Shown: positions 23,725 to 32,851, counted from the stretch's first letter. The stretch: 41,029 nt of DNA from Alphaproteobacteria bacterium (GCA_018063245.1 JAGPBS010000016.1:1-41029), one strand, 5' to 3'. Numbers and translations: made by a program. Notes: generated by a model from the letters alone, not told the origin.

Positions 23725-24624
23725 ATGCCTAAAAATGCTGCTCTCAAGATAGATTCTCTCTCTCAAGACCAAGCCTATTTTTGGGTTGATGGTTGTTATG
23801 GCGTTGGTGAGGCAAGTGACGTTCCTGTTTTAACTCATGCTCTCCATTATGGATTTGCAGTCTTTGAAGGTATCCGTGGCTATGGTGGCTCTTCTTTTGC
23901 TTTAAAGGATCATCTGGATAGACTCATTCTGTCAGCCGCAAGGCTTGGCATTTCTTCACCCTATTCTGCCTTAGAGCTGATAGACGTTGTCGAAGCACTT
24001 GAAGAGCAGGCTCAACTCAATCAATTTTATGTGAGACCACTTATTTGGACAGGCGGCAAAGCCATGGGGATTTCAGCGAGCAAAAGTGATGTTCATGTCG
24101 CGATTGTTTTGTGGAATTGGCAAGATCACTTTGCAGATATTCAGAAAAAGGGAGGGCTTCGTTTGATGATTTCTCCTTATGTGAGGCTCACGAATCAAAT
24201 GGCGCCCTTACAAGCCAAGAGCTCTTTTTTGTATGGACCAAATGTGATGAGCAAAACAGTTGCAGAAAAAGAAGGGTTTGATGATGCTTTATCACTGGAT
24301 GATCGTGGACGGATCATGGAAGGGACAGGCGCTAATATCTTTTTTGTGAAGGGGGATTGTTTGGTAACGCCAGTCCCAGATTATTTTCTGAATGGAATTA
24401 CCCGGCAGACGATCATCGAGATCGCTCTGAAAAAGGGTCTGCGTGTCTTTGAACAAGATTTATTCTTGAGTGACCTGCCTCAGATGGACGAGGCCTTTTT
24501 GACAGGCACTGCTTATGAAGTTACACCCATTCAGCGAATTGGAGATGTCCGATTTGAGAGGCAGACAATCGCCAATCAGCTGAGAGATGATTACTTAAGC
24601 GTCGTCATTATCGATGGTTGTTGA
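23725..24624 (+). CDS. ilvE: Branched-chain amino-acid aminotransferase
   Basis: PLP fold-type IV transaminase, last step of Leu/Ile/Val synthesis or first step of their breakdown. Motifs: LTHALHYGFAVFEGIRGY, the Schiff-base lysine K165 in LQAKSSFLYGPN, the LDDRGRIMEGTGANIFFV loop, and FLNGITRQTIIEIA with the PLP phosphate contacts. At 299 residues it is standard. The stop is inside the opposite-strand pgsA frame (30-bp tail overlap). Its 5' flank contains the right extension of a dispersed repeat. Confidence 0.95.
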   Translation: MPKNAALKIDSLSQDQAYFWVDGCYGVGEASDVPVLTHALHYGFAVFEGIRGYGGSSFALKDHLDRLILSAARLGISSPYSALELIDVVEALEEQAQLNQFYVRPLIWTGGKAMGISASKSDVHVAIVLWNWQDHFADIQKKGGLRLMISPYVRLTNQMAPLQAKSSFLYGPNVMSKTVAEKEGFDDALSLDDRGRIMEGTGANIFFVKGDCLVTPVPDYFLNGITRQTIIEIALKKGLRVFEQDLFLSDLPQMDEAFLTGTAYEVTPIQRIGDVRFERQTIANQLRDDYLSVVIIDGC

Positions 24625-25194
24625 ACCAGTAGAGCGTGTATTGTTGAGAATTTTCAAAACGCCTTCGTAAAGGTAATCCCAGGCTGTAATCACTGTGATG
24701 ATCGCTGCAACCCAAATGCCAAGAAGGCCAATGCTATGACCAGGAATTGTCCAAGGTGCAGAATCGCCAATAATCAGGAAACCAAGAGCAATCATTTGAA
24801 CAGATGTTTTCCATTTTGCCATTTTGCTCACAGGAAGACGTACATGGATGGTTGCAAGGAACTCTCTAAGGCCAGAGACAACAATTTCACGTAAGAGGAT
24901 AATCAAAGCAGGCAAAACTGACATGCCGGTGATTTTATTGGCAGCGACGAGTACAAAAAGAACTGTTGCAACAAGCAGTTTATCAGCGATTGGATCAATA
25001 AATTTTCCAAAATCTGATACTTCTTGCATGCTGCGTGCGAGATATCCATCCAGATAATCTGTAATACAAGCGATTGTAAATAAGATGAGGGCTGTCCAGG
25101 CTGCAAATTTTCCAGGAACAAGGATCATGAGAGCAATTAGAGGGATAATTGCAACGCGTGCGAGGCTTAAAATATTAGGAAGTGTTTTGAACAT
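24595..25194 (-). CDS. pgsA: CDP-diacylglycerol-glycerol-3-phosphate 3-phosphatidyltransferase
   Basis: Membrane enzyme making phosphatidylglycerol-phosphate. The CDP-alcohol phosphotransferase signature is complete: D46, D49, G50, A53, R54, G63, D67 and D71 (DYLDGYLAR, then GKFIDPIADK). Four or more hydrophobic helices follow. Normal length of 199 residues. It follows uvrC by 62 nt on the same strand, a common pairing in alphaproteobacteria, and its tail overlaps convergent ilvE. Confidence 0.95.
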   Translation of the reverse strand: MFKTLPNILSLARVAIIPLIALMILVPGKFAAWTALILFTIACITDYLDGYLARSMQEVSDFGKFIDPIADKLLVATVLFVLVAANKITGMSVLPALIILLREIVVSGLREFLATIHVRLPVSKMAKWKTSVQMIALGFLIIGDSAPWTIPGHSIGLLGIWVAAIITVITAWDYLYEGVLKILNNTRSTGSTTIDNDDA

Positions 25195-25256
25195 GTTTTT
25201 CTCATCCGTTTATCGTTATTTTTGGTTTTCCATTTTCTTTTTATCATAATATGTTT

Positions 25257-27137
25257 TCAATGAAAGTAATCATATATTTTTTTTGCGTAATTTGCACTAA
25301 TTCCTTCAACTTTTTGTAACTCTTGCAAAGAGGCGGATTCAACTCCTTTTGCTGATCCAAAATAGTGTAAAAGTGCCTTCTTACGGGCAGGTCCAATGCC
25401 TGGAATCGCATCTAACGCTGAGCTAAACATTTTTTTCTCGCGTTTAGAGCGGTGAGATGTGATGACAAATCGGTGCGCTTCATCCCTGAGTCTTTCTAGG
25501 AAAAAGAGAATAGGATCGCCCTTTGTGAGATGAAATCCCTCACGATCACGCATAAAAAATGTTTCATCGCCAGAATTTCTATCTGGTCCTTTTGCAATTG
25601 AAATAATCGGGATGTGAGACAGATTTAATGTATCCATGACATTCATTGCAATTGAGAGTTGGCCTTTTCCACCATCAATCAAGAGAAGGTCTGGTAGATT
25701 GTTTGTTTCATCTTCTGAATTGCTGAGGCTTCCAGAAAAGCGGCGAGTTAGAACCTCACGCATCATGGCGTAATCGTCCTTCGTTTTTTCAGAAAATTGA
25801 ATATTGAATTTCCGGTAGGCATTTTTTTGAAAGCCCTCATGTGTTGCGACAATCATAGCGCCAATGGGGTGTGTGCCTTGAATATGGCTATTATCATAGA
25901 CTTCAATGCGTTTTGGATAAGATGGAAGTCCAAAGGTTTTTTGCAAATGAAGCATCAGTTTGTCTTGAGAGAGCTGCATGGACTGCTTGCGTAAGAGAGC
26001 TGCTTTTGCATTTTCAACACCACTTGCCAAAAGATCAAGTTTTGCGCCCTTTTGCGGTGTGATAATTTTAATGTTTTTTTCTTGTGTTTTGCCAAGCGTC
26101 TGCTTTAAAGCCTCTTCTAATAAGGCTTTATCTGGAAGCGTGACGGAAACACAAATTTCCTTTGGCGGCGTATGTGAGGTGTAAAATTGGCCAATGAAAG
26201 CGCTTAAAATTGCCTCATCAGATTCACCATCTGTATGAAGTGGAAAGTAGACGCGGTTCCCAAAGTGGTTGCCATTTCTGAAAAAGAGGATCTGGACGCA
26301 AGTTTCATGTTCATCTCGGTAGTGAGCAATCACATCAAGATCACCAATGCCTTCAAGATTGATATTTTGATGAGCTTGAATGGCGGCAAGTGCCTTGATT
26401 TTATCGCGAAATTGAGCTGCTTTTTCATAGTCCATGCTTTTGCTTGCTTGCATCATTTTTTCTGTGAGCATGTCTTTAACGGCTGAGCTTTTGCCGGATA
26501 GAAAATCAGTAGCCTGATTGACTTGCTCTGCATAGTCAGCAACTGTCACTTTTTTCACACAGGGCGCTGTACATCGTTTAATATAGTATTGAAGGCACGG
26601 ACGTGTTCTGGTTTTAAAAACACTGTTTTGACAGTTGCGAAGCATAAAGGCTTTTTGGAGAGCGGTGATTGTTTCGTAGACCGCACTTGAGGATGGAAAA
26701 GGCCCAAAATAATCAGCTTTTTGTGTTTTAGCGCCGCGATGTTTCGTGATGAGAGGGTAGGGATGATCGCGTGTAATCTTGATGTAAGAAAAAGATTTGT
26801 CATCTTTTAATAGAATATTGTACTTAGGGTTGAGTGTTTTTATAAGATTGCATTCAAGAAGTAATGCTTCTGTTTCTGTGTGTGTATACAAAAACTCCAT
26901 ACTGCTTGTATGGGCAATCATTCTTTGAAGCCTATTTGGTAATTTCTGAGGCTGCGTATAGGAAAAAACGCGTTTTTTGACATTTTTTGCTTTGCCAACA
27001 TAGAGAATATTTTGGTTAATATCAATCATGCGATAAACACCCGGGCGTTCCTCAAGAGAGGAAAGGTATCCTTGAATGACCTCTGCCCCGCGATCAATAG
27101 GTGAAAGGCTATGTTTTGAGCCTGAAATCGTAGTCAT
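25257..27137 (-). CDS. uvrC: Excinuclease ABC subunit C
   Basis: Makes both incisions in nucleotide-excision repair. Domains: GIY-YIG nuclease (GVYRMIDINQNILYVGKAKN at the N-terminus), a cysteine-containing region (CLQYYIKRCTAPC), a UVR helix pair (KMMQASKSMDYEKAAQFRDKIK, two halves), the RNase-H-like second nuclease (IEVYDNSHIQGTHPIGAM, LPDLLLIDGGKGQL) and a C-terminal HhH pair (LDAIPGIGPARKKALL, LQKVEGIS). The frame opens at 27257, but 40 extra hydrophobic residues are not family-like; the ATG at 27137 gives about 626 residues. pgsA follows. Confidence 0.95.
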   Translation of the reverse strand: MTTISGSKHSLSPIDRGAEVIQGYLSSLEERPGVYRMIDINQNILYVGKAKNVKKRVFSYTQPQKLPNRLQRMIAHTSSMEFLYTHTETEALLLECNLIKTLNPKYNILLKDDKSFSYIKITRDHPYPLITKHRGAKTQKADYFGPFPSSSAVYETITALQKAFMLRNCQNSVFKTRTRPCLQYYIKRCTAPCVKKVTVADYAEQVNQATDFLSGKSSAVKDMLTEKMMQASKSMDYEKAAQFRDKIKALAAIQAHQNINLEGIGDLDVIAHYRDEHETCVQILFFRNGNHFGNRVYFPLHTDGESDEAILSAFIGQFYTSHTPPKEICVSVTLPDKALLEEALKQTLGKTQEKNIKIITPQKGAKLDLLASGVENAKAALLRKQSMQLSQDKLMLHLQKTFGLPSYPKRIEVYDNSHIQGTHPIGAMIVATHEGFQKNAYRKFNIQFSEKTKDDYAMMREVLTRRFSGSLSNSEDETNNLPDLLLIDGGKGQLSIAMNVMDTLNLSHIPIISIAKGPDRNSGDETFFMRDREGFHLTKGDPILFFLERLRDEAHRFVITSHRSKREKKMFSSALDAIPGIGPARKKALLHYFGSAKGVESASLQELQKVEGISANYAKKIYDYFH

Positions 27138-27194
27138 AGGTAAGGTGCCTCTATAGCCGTTTGTAAAATATTCTGTGTTAACCAAGATAAGAGC

Positions 27195-27223
27195 TTGAAT
27201 TCGAACTAAAATCAGTATAAATA
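27195..27223 (+). promoter_or_regulatory. Predicted promoter of the CPA2 antiporter gene
   Basis: TTGAAT (27195-27200) followed by TATAAA at 15 nt or TAAATA at 17 nt (27216-27223). Confidence 0.38.
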
Positions 27224-27281
27224 TAAATGAGGATTTTATAAATAAAAAAAGACTCATTATTTTGAGCAGGAGGAAATTGAA

Positions 27282-29021
27282 TTGCCGCAGGCTGGTGAAC
27301 TGCCATATTTACGTGAAATCGTAATCTTGCTCGTCTCAGCTGTAATGGTTGTGACGATTTTTCATCGTTTTCGGGTTAGTTCAGTTCTGGGATATCTTCT
27401 TGTTGGCGCTTTTGTAGGGCCCTATGGTTTGCAAATCACAAGTGACGTTACGGAGGTTCAGCATTTGGCTGAGCTTGGTGTTGTTTTTCTTTTATTTACA
27501 ATTGGCCTTGAACTCTCGTTAGATCGATTGTGGCAGATGAGGCGGCTCGTCTTTGGACTGGGTTCTGCACAGGTTGTTTTTTCGGCTTCAGCAATTGGTT
27601 TTATCGTTTATAAGCTTGGTTATTCATTGGAAGCTGCTGTCGTTCTAGGGGCTTGTTTTTCCTTGTCTTCAACGGCTATGGTCATGCAGCTTTTGGTTGA
27701 GGGTGGTGAATTTTCAACCAAGACTGGACGAAGTGCTTTTGCGATTCTGCTCTTGCAGGATCTTGTTGTTGTCCCGATACTCTTCTTGGTGAATGTTTTT
27801 GGGGCTCAATCATCTGAGTTTCTCTATATGGATCTTGCGATGGCAGGACTCAAAGCTTTAGGTGCACTTGCAGGTATTCTGATCATGGCGCGACTCTTCA
27901 TGAGGCCTTTGTTTAAAGCCGTTGCCGGAACAAGATCTCCAGAATTATTCATGGCTATGAATCTGCTTGCTATTTTAGGAACAGCTTTGGTGACGGGCCG
28001 AGCGGGTCTTTCAATGGCCATGGGCGCTTTTTTGGCAGGTTTACTCCTGGCAGAGACCGAATTCAGACATCAAATTGAAACTGATATCAAGCCCTTTAAG
28101 GGCTTATTATTAGGTCTATTTTTTGTGTCTGTCGGTATGGGGATTAATTTCCACCTTGTGATGGATCAATATAAATGGATTGCTTTGGCTGTGTTCTCTC
28201 TTATTATGCTGAAGTCTTTCATTATCTTTATTCTCTGTTTGATTTTTGGTCAGTCAAAAGATGTTGCCTTTAGAGTTGCAAGTTTAATGGGGCAGGGTGG
28301 TGAGTTTGCTTTTGTTGTGATTGGGATCGCCAATGCACTTGGGATTCTGGATACTGAACTTGCTCAATTCATGCTTGTTGTTGCTACGCTTTCAATGGTT
28401 GTCACGCCATTCTTCTCCTTTATTGGTAAGCGTCTTATGCCTTATATGAAAAAGGTTGAAGTGACAGAGAGTCCTGTAACATTGCGTGCTGATCCAGATG
28501 ATGTCTCTGATCTGGAAGGCCATGTGATCCTTGCAGGTTTCGGGCGTGTTGGACGAACAGTTGCAGCCTTGCTGGAGGCTCGTAAGATTAACTACGTAGG
28601 GCTTGACCTTGATGTGAAAAGGCTGACGGAACTACGTAAACACGCAATTCCTGTTTTTTATGGCGATGCAAGTCGTATCGAGGTTTTAGAAAAAATTCAT
28701 GTTGAAAAAGCAGCAGCTATGGTGATCACGATTGATAATCCTGCTGCAGCCAGAAGAACTGTTCAATGTTTGCAGGAGCATTATCCTAATTTGCCAATCT
28801 TTGTGCGTGGTCGCGATTTAAAGCATACACAAGAGTTGATTGAATTGGGCGCAACACTTGTGGTTCCGGAAACGGTAGAATCAAGCTTGCAGTTGGCAGG
28901 GCAGGTGATTCATGCACTTGGGACCCCAATTGATGCTGTAAACCAAATGATTGAGCAGATTCGTGATACAAAATACACGCAGCTTTATAGTTTAAAACAG
29001 AGAGTTGAGATTGAAAAATAA
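27282..29021 (+). CDS. Monovalent cation:proton antiporter-2 (KefB/YbaL type)
   Basis: Inner-membrane K+ or Na+/H+ antiporter with a cytosolic RCK regulator. About twelve helices span residues 10-385 (GYLLVGAFVGPYGLQI, FTIGLELSLDRLW, FSLSSTAMVMQLL, GMGINFHL, MGQGGEFAFVVIG). A TrkA-N domain begins near residue 410 (GHVILAGFGRVGRTVAALL, a GxGxxG NAD site, acidic residue at LDLD). No TrkA-C domain is evident. The start is a TTG at 27282, 8 nt after a perfect AGGAGG; no better start exists. It is divergent from uvrC. Ion choice and gating ligand are unknown. Confidence 0.92.
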   Translation: MPQAGELPYLREIVILLVSAVMVVTIFHRFRVSSVLGYLLVGAFVGPYGLQITSDVTEVQHLAELGVVFLLFTIGLELSLDRLWQMRRLVFGLGSAQVVFSASAIGFIVYKLGYSLEAAVVLGACFSLSSTAMVMQLLVEGGEFSTKTGRSAFAILLLQDLVVVPILFLVNVFGAQSSEFLYMDLAMAGLKALGALAGILIMARLFMRPLFKAVAGTRSPELFMAMNLLAILGTALVTGRAGLSMAMGAFLAGLLLAETEFRHQIETDIKPFKGLLLGLFFVSVGMGINFHLVMDQYKWIALAVFSLIMLKSFIIFILCLIFGQSKDVAFRVASLMGQGGEFAFVVIGIANALGILDTELAQFMLVVATLSMVVTPFFSFIGKRLMPYMKKVEVTESPVTLRADPDDVSDLEGHVILAGFGRVGRTVAALLEARKINYVGLDLDVKRLTELRKHAIPVFYGDASRIEVLEKIHVEKAAAMVITIDNPAAARRTVQCLQEHYPNLPIFVRGRDLKHTQELIELGATLVVPETVESSLQLAGQVIHALGTPIDAVNQMIEQIRDTKYTQLYSLKQRVEIEK

Positions 29022-29077
29022 GGATTCAGTTAAAAGAATGGGGTCAATCGATATAGGTGTTGAAGATCGTCATTGCT

Positions 29078-29107
29078 GTAAAGGTCACGTAATTCGTTGA
29101 TGAAAAG
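29078..29107 (+). repeat. Left arm of a 30-bp inverted repeat
   Basis: Reverse complement of 29331-29360 with 27 of 30 matches. The two arms enclose a 223-bp interior that contains composite repeat copy 2. Just outside, CGTCATTGC (29069-29077) is matched by GCAATGACG at 29413-29421. Confidence 0.65.
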
Positions 29108-29167
29108 GTTGTAAGTGCAATCTGTAAATACCGTTATGGTCACTAACTATGATTTTTAGCAGATAAC

Positions 29168-29321
29168 CGTCATTCAGAGCCACCTCCTTAAGAGGTGGCG
29201 CCTGTCCCACCGAAGCTTTAGCGTAGGAGGATGGAATCTCATCTAATTAACAATTGAGCACAATTTTTATTGAGAGACTGCAGAGACTCCACGGGCTCCT
29301 GCAGGAGCCCTCTGAGTGACG
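29168..29321. repeat. Composite palindromic repeat, copy 2, with a nested insert
   Basis: Same family as 23510-23634 but in reverse orientation: CGTCATTCAGAG, hairpin CCACCTC/GAGGTGG, GGAATCTC, core, AGAGACTCCACG, an 18-bp perfect palindrome (GGGCTCCTG, CAGGAGCCC), CTCTGAGTGACG. Without the 31-bp insert at 29201-29231 its length matches the other copies. The 436-bp gap 29022-29457 is essentially all repeat mosaic. Confidence 0.72.
29201..29231 (+). repeat. Nested 31-bp CGAAGC/TAGGAGG unit
   Basis: Lies between GTGGCG and TGGAATCTC, which are contiguous in copy 4 (33663-33675). Its core CCGAAGCTTTAGCGTAGG is the inverse of the unit behind the tRNA genes. Confidence 0.65.
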
Positions 29322-29330
29322 GTTTTTTAG

Positions 29331-29360
29331 CTTTTCGTCAACGAATTATATGACCTTTAC
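29331..29360 (-). repeat. Right arm of a 30-bp inverted repeat
   Basis: Partner of 29078-29107 (27 of 30 matches as reverse complement). It directly follows composite repeat copy 2 and directly precedes the second GCGAG/GTGGC element. Confidence 0.65.
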
Positions 29361-29421
29361 AATTGCGAGCCCTTTAGGGCGTGGCAATCTCATTATTCTC
29401 GAGAATGGCGTTGCAATGACG
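29361..29421. repeat. Second GCGAG/GTGGC-family repeat (degenerate)
   Basis: ATTGCGAG, hairpin CCC-TTTA-GGG, CGTGGCAATCTC, then a shortened right side ending GTTGCAATGACG. It is related to 23385-23493. Confidence 0.55.
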
Positions 29422-29457
29422 AGTATAAATTGTCCTTCATTTTTTTCATGCGTAGGA

Positions 29458-30081
29458 CTAATTAAAAAAAAGCCCAAAATTCTTTTGAAGAGCTTTGTCT
29501 AAATCATTCATGCTGATGTTTATGTTGAGATCATGAAACGAAGTGACACCAAACTGTTTTAATCCGCAGGGAACAATGCCTGAAAAATGACTGAGGTCAG
29601 GGTTCACATTAATGGCAATGCCGTGCATCGTCACCCATTTTTTAACGCGTACGCCAATAGCCGCAATCTTTTTTTCTTGTCCCGTTTTGTCAATTACCCA
29701 GATGCCCACGCGATCTTTGCGTTGAAGGCCTTCAATGCCAAAATCTTTAAGAGTTAAAATGATCCAGCGCTCTAAATTGCAGATATAGGCTTTGAGATCC
29801 CGATTGTACTTATTGAGATCAAGCATCAGATAGGCAACGCGTTGCCCTGGTCCGTGATAGGTGAATTGACCGCCTCGACCTGTTTCATAGACAGGATATC
29901 CATTGTGGTCTAAAAGATCTTCTGATTTAGAACTCGTACCTGCTGTGTAAAGGGGAGGGTGCTCTAATAGCCAGACGAGCCCATCGCTCTGTCCGTTTTG
30001 AACAGCGAAAACTTCTTGCTCCATTTTGCCCAGAGCATCAGGGTATGAGATATGGTCAGGTGATATTTCCCATTTAAGCAT
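29458..30081 (-). CDS. lipB: Octanoyl-[acyl-carrier-protein]:protein N-octanoyltransferase
   Basis: Transfers octanoyl from ACP to lipoyl domains, the first step of lipoate synthesis, and so depends on the fatty-acid cluster nearby. Motifs: LVWLLEHPPLYTAGTSSK, RGGQFTYHGPGQRVAY, then the catalytic lysine region (GVRVKKWVTMHG) and the catalytic cysteine in GIVPCGL. The frame extends to 30234, but the family begins near MLKWEISP; that ATG (30081) overlaps the DMT stop by 8 nt. The ATG at 30108 is a second possibility. Either way it is translationally coupled to the transporter gene. Confidence 0.94.
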   Translation of the reverse strand: MLKWEISPDHISYPDALGKMEQEVFAVQNGQSDGLVWLLEHPPLYTAGTSSKSEDLLDHNGYPVYETGRGGQFTYHGPGQRVAYLMLDLNKYNRDLKAYICNLERWIILTLKDFGIEGLQRKDRVGIWVIDKTGQEKKIAAIGVRVKKWVTMHGIAINVNPDLSHFSGIVPCGLKQFGVTSFHDLNINISMNDLDKALQKNFGLFFN

Positions 30082-30997
30082 TTTTGGTTTTGCTTTCTTT
30101 TCTGACATCAAATTTGGTGATGTAGAAAGCTGCAAGAATGATGATTGATGCGCCGTAGAGTGTTGTTGTATCAGGGGTTTGGCCAAAGGCAAAAAAAGCG
30201 ATAATCGCTGTGATCGGGAATTTAGAGAAGCCAAAGGGGCTTAGGAATCCAGCGTCAGCCATTTGATAAGCTTTGGTGAGTGCATAGTGAGCCAGAGCTG
30301 CAAAACCACCTAAGGCACATAATTTAAAGATGGCATCTGATGCAATGGGATGCCAATCAGACAGAGCTGGGATCAAAGTTGCAGGTGTCATGAAAAGCAG
30401 CAAATAAAGGACCATTTTTTCAGGAGATTCTGTGGATGAAAGGGATCTTGCCATGAGTGATGAGGCTGAAAAACAAGCCGCTGCAATCAAAGGCAGAAAA
30501 CTGTAAATCCCAAATTCGATGGAATGAGGTTGAATGATCACCATCGCGCCAATAAAGCCAATGATGGTCATTAAAAGTCGTTCTTTGCCAATCGATTCTT
30601 TGAGGAAAAATTTAGCGCCTAGAATTGAAAAGAAAGGGCCTGTTTGAACAAGTGCAACTGCTTGTGCAACTTTAGGAAGTGCTGCAATTCCGGTGTACCA
30701 GATTAAAACGCCAATAGCAGAGGCCAGAATTCGGCAGATGTGCAGAAGAGGTCTTTTCGTTTTTAAGAAAGAGGCTTTCTTTTGAGCCGCGATTATTGAG
30801 ATAATGAATGGGAGCAAAAAGAAGAGAGCGAAGAAGTTTTGGAAAAAAGCGATCTGTGAAGGCGTTAGGTCTTGTGATAAGTTCTTCACAAAGATGTTGA
30901 TAATTGAAAAGCAAGCCATAGAAAGACAAATCCAAAACATGCCTTTAACAGGAGAGTGAATGCGACCAGTTTGCAGATTTTGTGTTGGGTTTGACAT
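30074..30997 (-). CDS. DMT-superfamily (EamA) transporter
   Basis: A 307-residue inner-membrane protein with ten predicted helices in two EamA halves (SMACFSIINIFVKNL and LPLIAAACFSASSLMARSL start the halves). GLIWYTGI-like and PFFSILGAKFFLKE segments are typical. Substrate is not readable; DMT members export or import amino acids, nucleotide sugars or, in some Rickettsiales, S-adenosylmethionine. The end overlaps lipB by 8 nt. It is divergent from the enoyl-CoA hydratase gene. Confidence 0.88.
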   Translation of the reverse strand: MSNPTQNLQTGRIHSPVKGMFWICLSMACFSIINIFVKNLSQDLTPSQIAFFQNFFALFFLLPFIISIIAAQKKASFLKTKRPLLHICRILASAIGVLIWYTGIAALPKVAQAVALVQTGPFFSILGAKFFLKESIGKERLLMTIIGFIGAMVIIQPHSIEFGIYSFLPLIAAACFSASSLMARSLSSTESPEKMVLYLLLFMTPATLIPALSDWHPIASDAIFKLCALGGFAALAHYALTKAYQMADAGFLSPFGFSKFPITAIIAFFAFGQTPDTTTLYGASIIILAAFYITKFDVRKESKTKNA

Positions 30998-31134
30998 TAT
31001 TTTGCCTATAGTGAGGTATCAGCTCTTTTCCTTGTCTTAAAAAAGTATTATAAAGGATAAAGCTTAAATTTTGCAAGAGAAAACAATCAAAAATGGCGGA
31101 TACCATGGCATTTATTAAAAAGAAAGAAGAAAAA

Positions 31135-31920
31135 ATGACCAAATCATATAATACATTGATCATCGAAACAATTAACCAACATGTTGGTTTGATTCAATTA
31201 AACCGTCCTCAGGCTCTCAATGCCCTTTGTGATGAGTTGATGGAAGAGCTCTCAGAGGTGCTTAAGGTGTTTGAAGCCGATCCTGCGATTCGTGTAATGG
31301 TTCTAATGGGCAGTGAAAAAGCCTTTGCCGCAGGTGCTGATATTAAAGAAATGGCCGGGAAAAATTATGTAGATGCTTATCTGAATAATTTCATCAGAGG
31401 CTCATGGGCGAATGTTGCTGATTGCCGTAAGCCAGTCATCGCTGCTGTTTCAGGCTATGCTTTGGGTGGTGGATGTGAACTTGCGATGATGTGCGATTTT
31501 ATCATTGCAGCAGATAATGCAAAATTTGGTCAGCCGGAAATTACCATTGGCACCATTCCCGGTGCAGGTGGCACACAAAGACTCACGCGCTTTGTTGGTA
31601 AATCAAAGGCGATGGAAATGTGTCTAACGGGCCGAATGATCGATGCAACTGAGGCAGAGCGCTCAGGTCTTGTGAGCCGTGTTGTGCCACTTGCGGATTT
31701 GCGGAGTGAGGCTATTTTAGTTGCTGAAAAGATTGCATCATTCTCAATGTTGCCTGTCATGATGATCAAAGAATCAGTGAATCGTGCTTATGAGACAACG
31801 CTTGAGGAAGGGCTGAATTTTGAGGCGCGTAACTTCCATGCAACCTTTGCAACAAAAGATCAAAAAGAAGGCATGGCAGCTTTTGCAGAAAAGAGAAAAC
31901 CTCAATTTAAAGATCAATAA
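31135..31920 (+). CDS. Enoyl-CoA hydratase
   Basis: Crotonase-fold enzyme hydrating 2-enoyl-CoA in fatty-acid oxidation. Motifs: [22 protein letters not shown] (oxyanion A-G-A-D), [19 protein letters not shown] with the first catalytic Glu, and [19 protein letters not shown] with the second. Both acids are present, so hydratase rather than isomerase activity is expected. The frame opens at 31093; the ATG at 31135 gives the usual 261 residues and has an AGAAG site. The dienelactone-hydrolase gene follows after 23 nt. Confidence 0.94.
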   Translation: MTKSYNTLIIETINQHVGLIQLNRPQALNALCDELMEELSEVLKVFEADPAIRVMVLMGSEKAFAAGADIKEMAGKNYVDAYLNNFIRGSWANVADCRKPVIAAVSGYALGGGCELAMMCDFIIAADNAKFGQPEITIGTIPGAGGTQRLTRFVGKSKAMEMCLTGRMIDATEAERSGLVSRVVPLADLRSEAILVAEKIASFSMLPVMMIKESVNRAYETTLEEGLNFEARNFHATFATKDQKEGMAAFAEKRKPQFKDQ

Positions 31921-31943
31921 TATCTATTCGCAAAGGATTTAAA

Positions 31944-32648
31944 ATGACAAAATCAATTTCAATGGTTCAGCTTTCAAAAGATTTTCCTGATTTCAAAGGG
32001 CTGCTCGGTGTGCCTGATCAAGAAAATGCTCCAGGTCTTTTGATCATACAGGAAATTTTTGGGATCAATCATGTGATGCATGAACTTGTGGAACATTATA
32101 CATCGCTTGGATATTTAACACTCTGTCCTGATTTGTTCTGGCGCTTTCAGCCAGGCATTGTTCTTGATGATCGTATTGCAGAAGATTGGAAAGAGGCCAG
32201 CCACTATTATCAGCATTTTTCTGTGGATCAAGGCATTGAGGATTTAAAAATCGGTCTAAACTATCTGAAAAATCATGACTCTTGTTCAGGAAAAGTGGGT
32301 TCAGTTGGATTTTGTTTGGGAGGACGCCTTGCCTTTTTGATGTCAACCAGAAGTGATGTTGATTGTAGTGTGAGTTACTATGGTGTTGCCCTTGATCAGA
32401 ATTTAAATGAGGCAAGCCAAATCAAGAACCCTTTGCTTTGTCATTTGGCTGAACTTGATCAGTTTGTGCCCGCAGTTGTTCAGACTCAGATTCTCAAGTG
32501 CTTTGCGGGTAGTCGATTGGTGACGTGTCTTCAATATAAGGGAATGGATCATGCCTTTGCTCGGAAAGGTGGTAGTCACTATAATCAGCAAGAAGCCGAG
32601 AGAGCAAATCAAATAACGCAGACATTCTTGCAGACTCACTTAAGATAG
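31944..32648 (+). CDS. Dienelactone hydrolase family protein
   Basis: Alpha/beta-hydrolase of 234 residues. The nucleophile is C124 in VGFCLGGRLAF (GxCxGG, as in carboxymethylenebutenolidase), with acid D in HLAELDQFVP and His in KGMDHAFARKG. The N-terminus contains LLIIQEIFGINHVMHE, the usual oxyanion strand. True DLH activity is not certain, since many members act on other esters. Co-directional and close to the enoyl-CoA hydratase, so probably one operon. Confidence 0.9.
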   Translation: MTKSISMVQLSKDFPDFKGLLGVPDQENAPGLLIIQEIFGINHVMHELVEHYTSLGYLTLCPDLFWRFQPGIVLDDRIAEDWKEASHYYQHFSVDQGIEDLKIGLNYLKNHDSCSGKVGSVGFCLGGRLAFLMSTRSDVDCSVSYYGVALDQNLNEASQIKNPLLCHLAELDQFVPAVVQTQILKCFAGSRLVTCLQYKGMDHAFARKGGSHYNQQEAERANQITQTFLQTHLR

Positions 32649-32679
32649 GTGTGAGAGACTGCTCTGAAAATTGTCTACT

Positions 32680-32793
32680 GTCACTCAGAGGGCCCAAAGG
32701 ACCCGTGGAGTCTCTAGAATTTCTCAACAGAAATTGTACTAAGTTTCTGATTTAATGAGATTCCACGTCGCCTAACGGCGACTCTGAATGACG
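32680..32793. repeat. Composite palindromic repeat, copy 3
   Basis: GTCACTCAGAG, short hairpin (GGGCCC, AAA, GGACCC; one mismatch), GTGGAGTCTCT, AT-rich core, GAGATTCCACG, hairpin CGCC-TAAC-GGCG, CTCTGAATGACG. Same order and orientation as copy 1, but both hairpin tips are replaced. Confidence 0.72.
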
Positions 32794-32851
32794 GAGCTGG
32801 TTATTGTTTCTCTTGCATTATGAGTTTTGCAGCAGTCTCGTGTGAATGATC

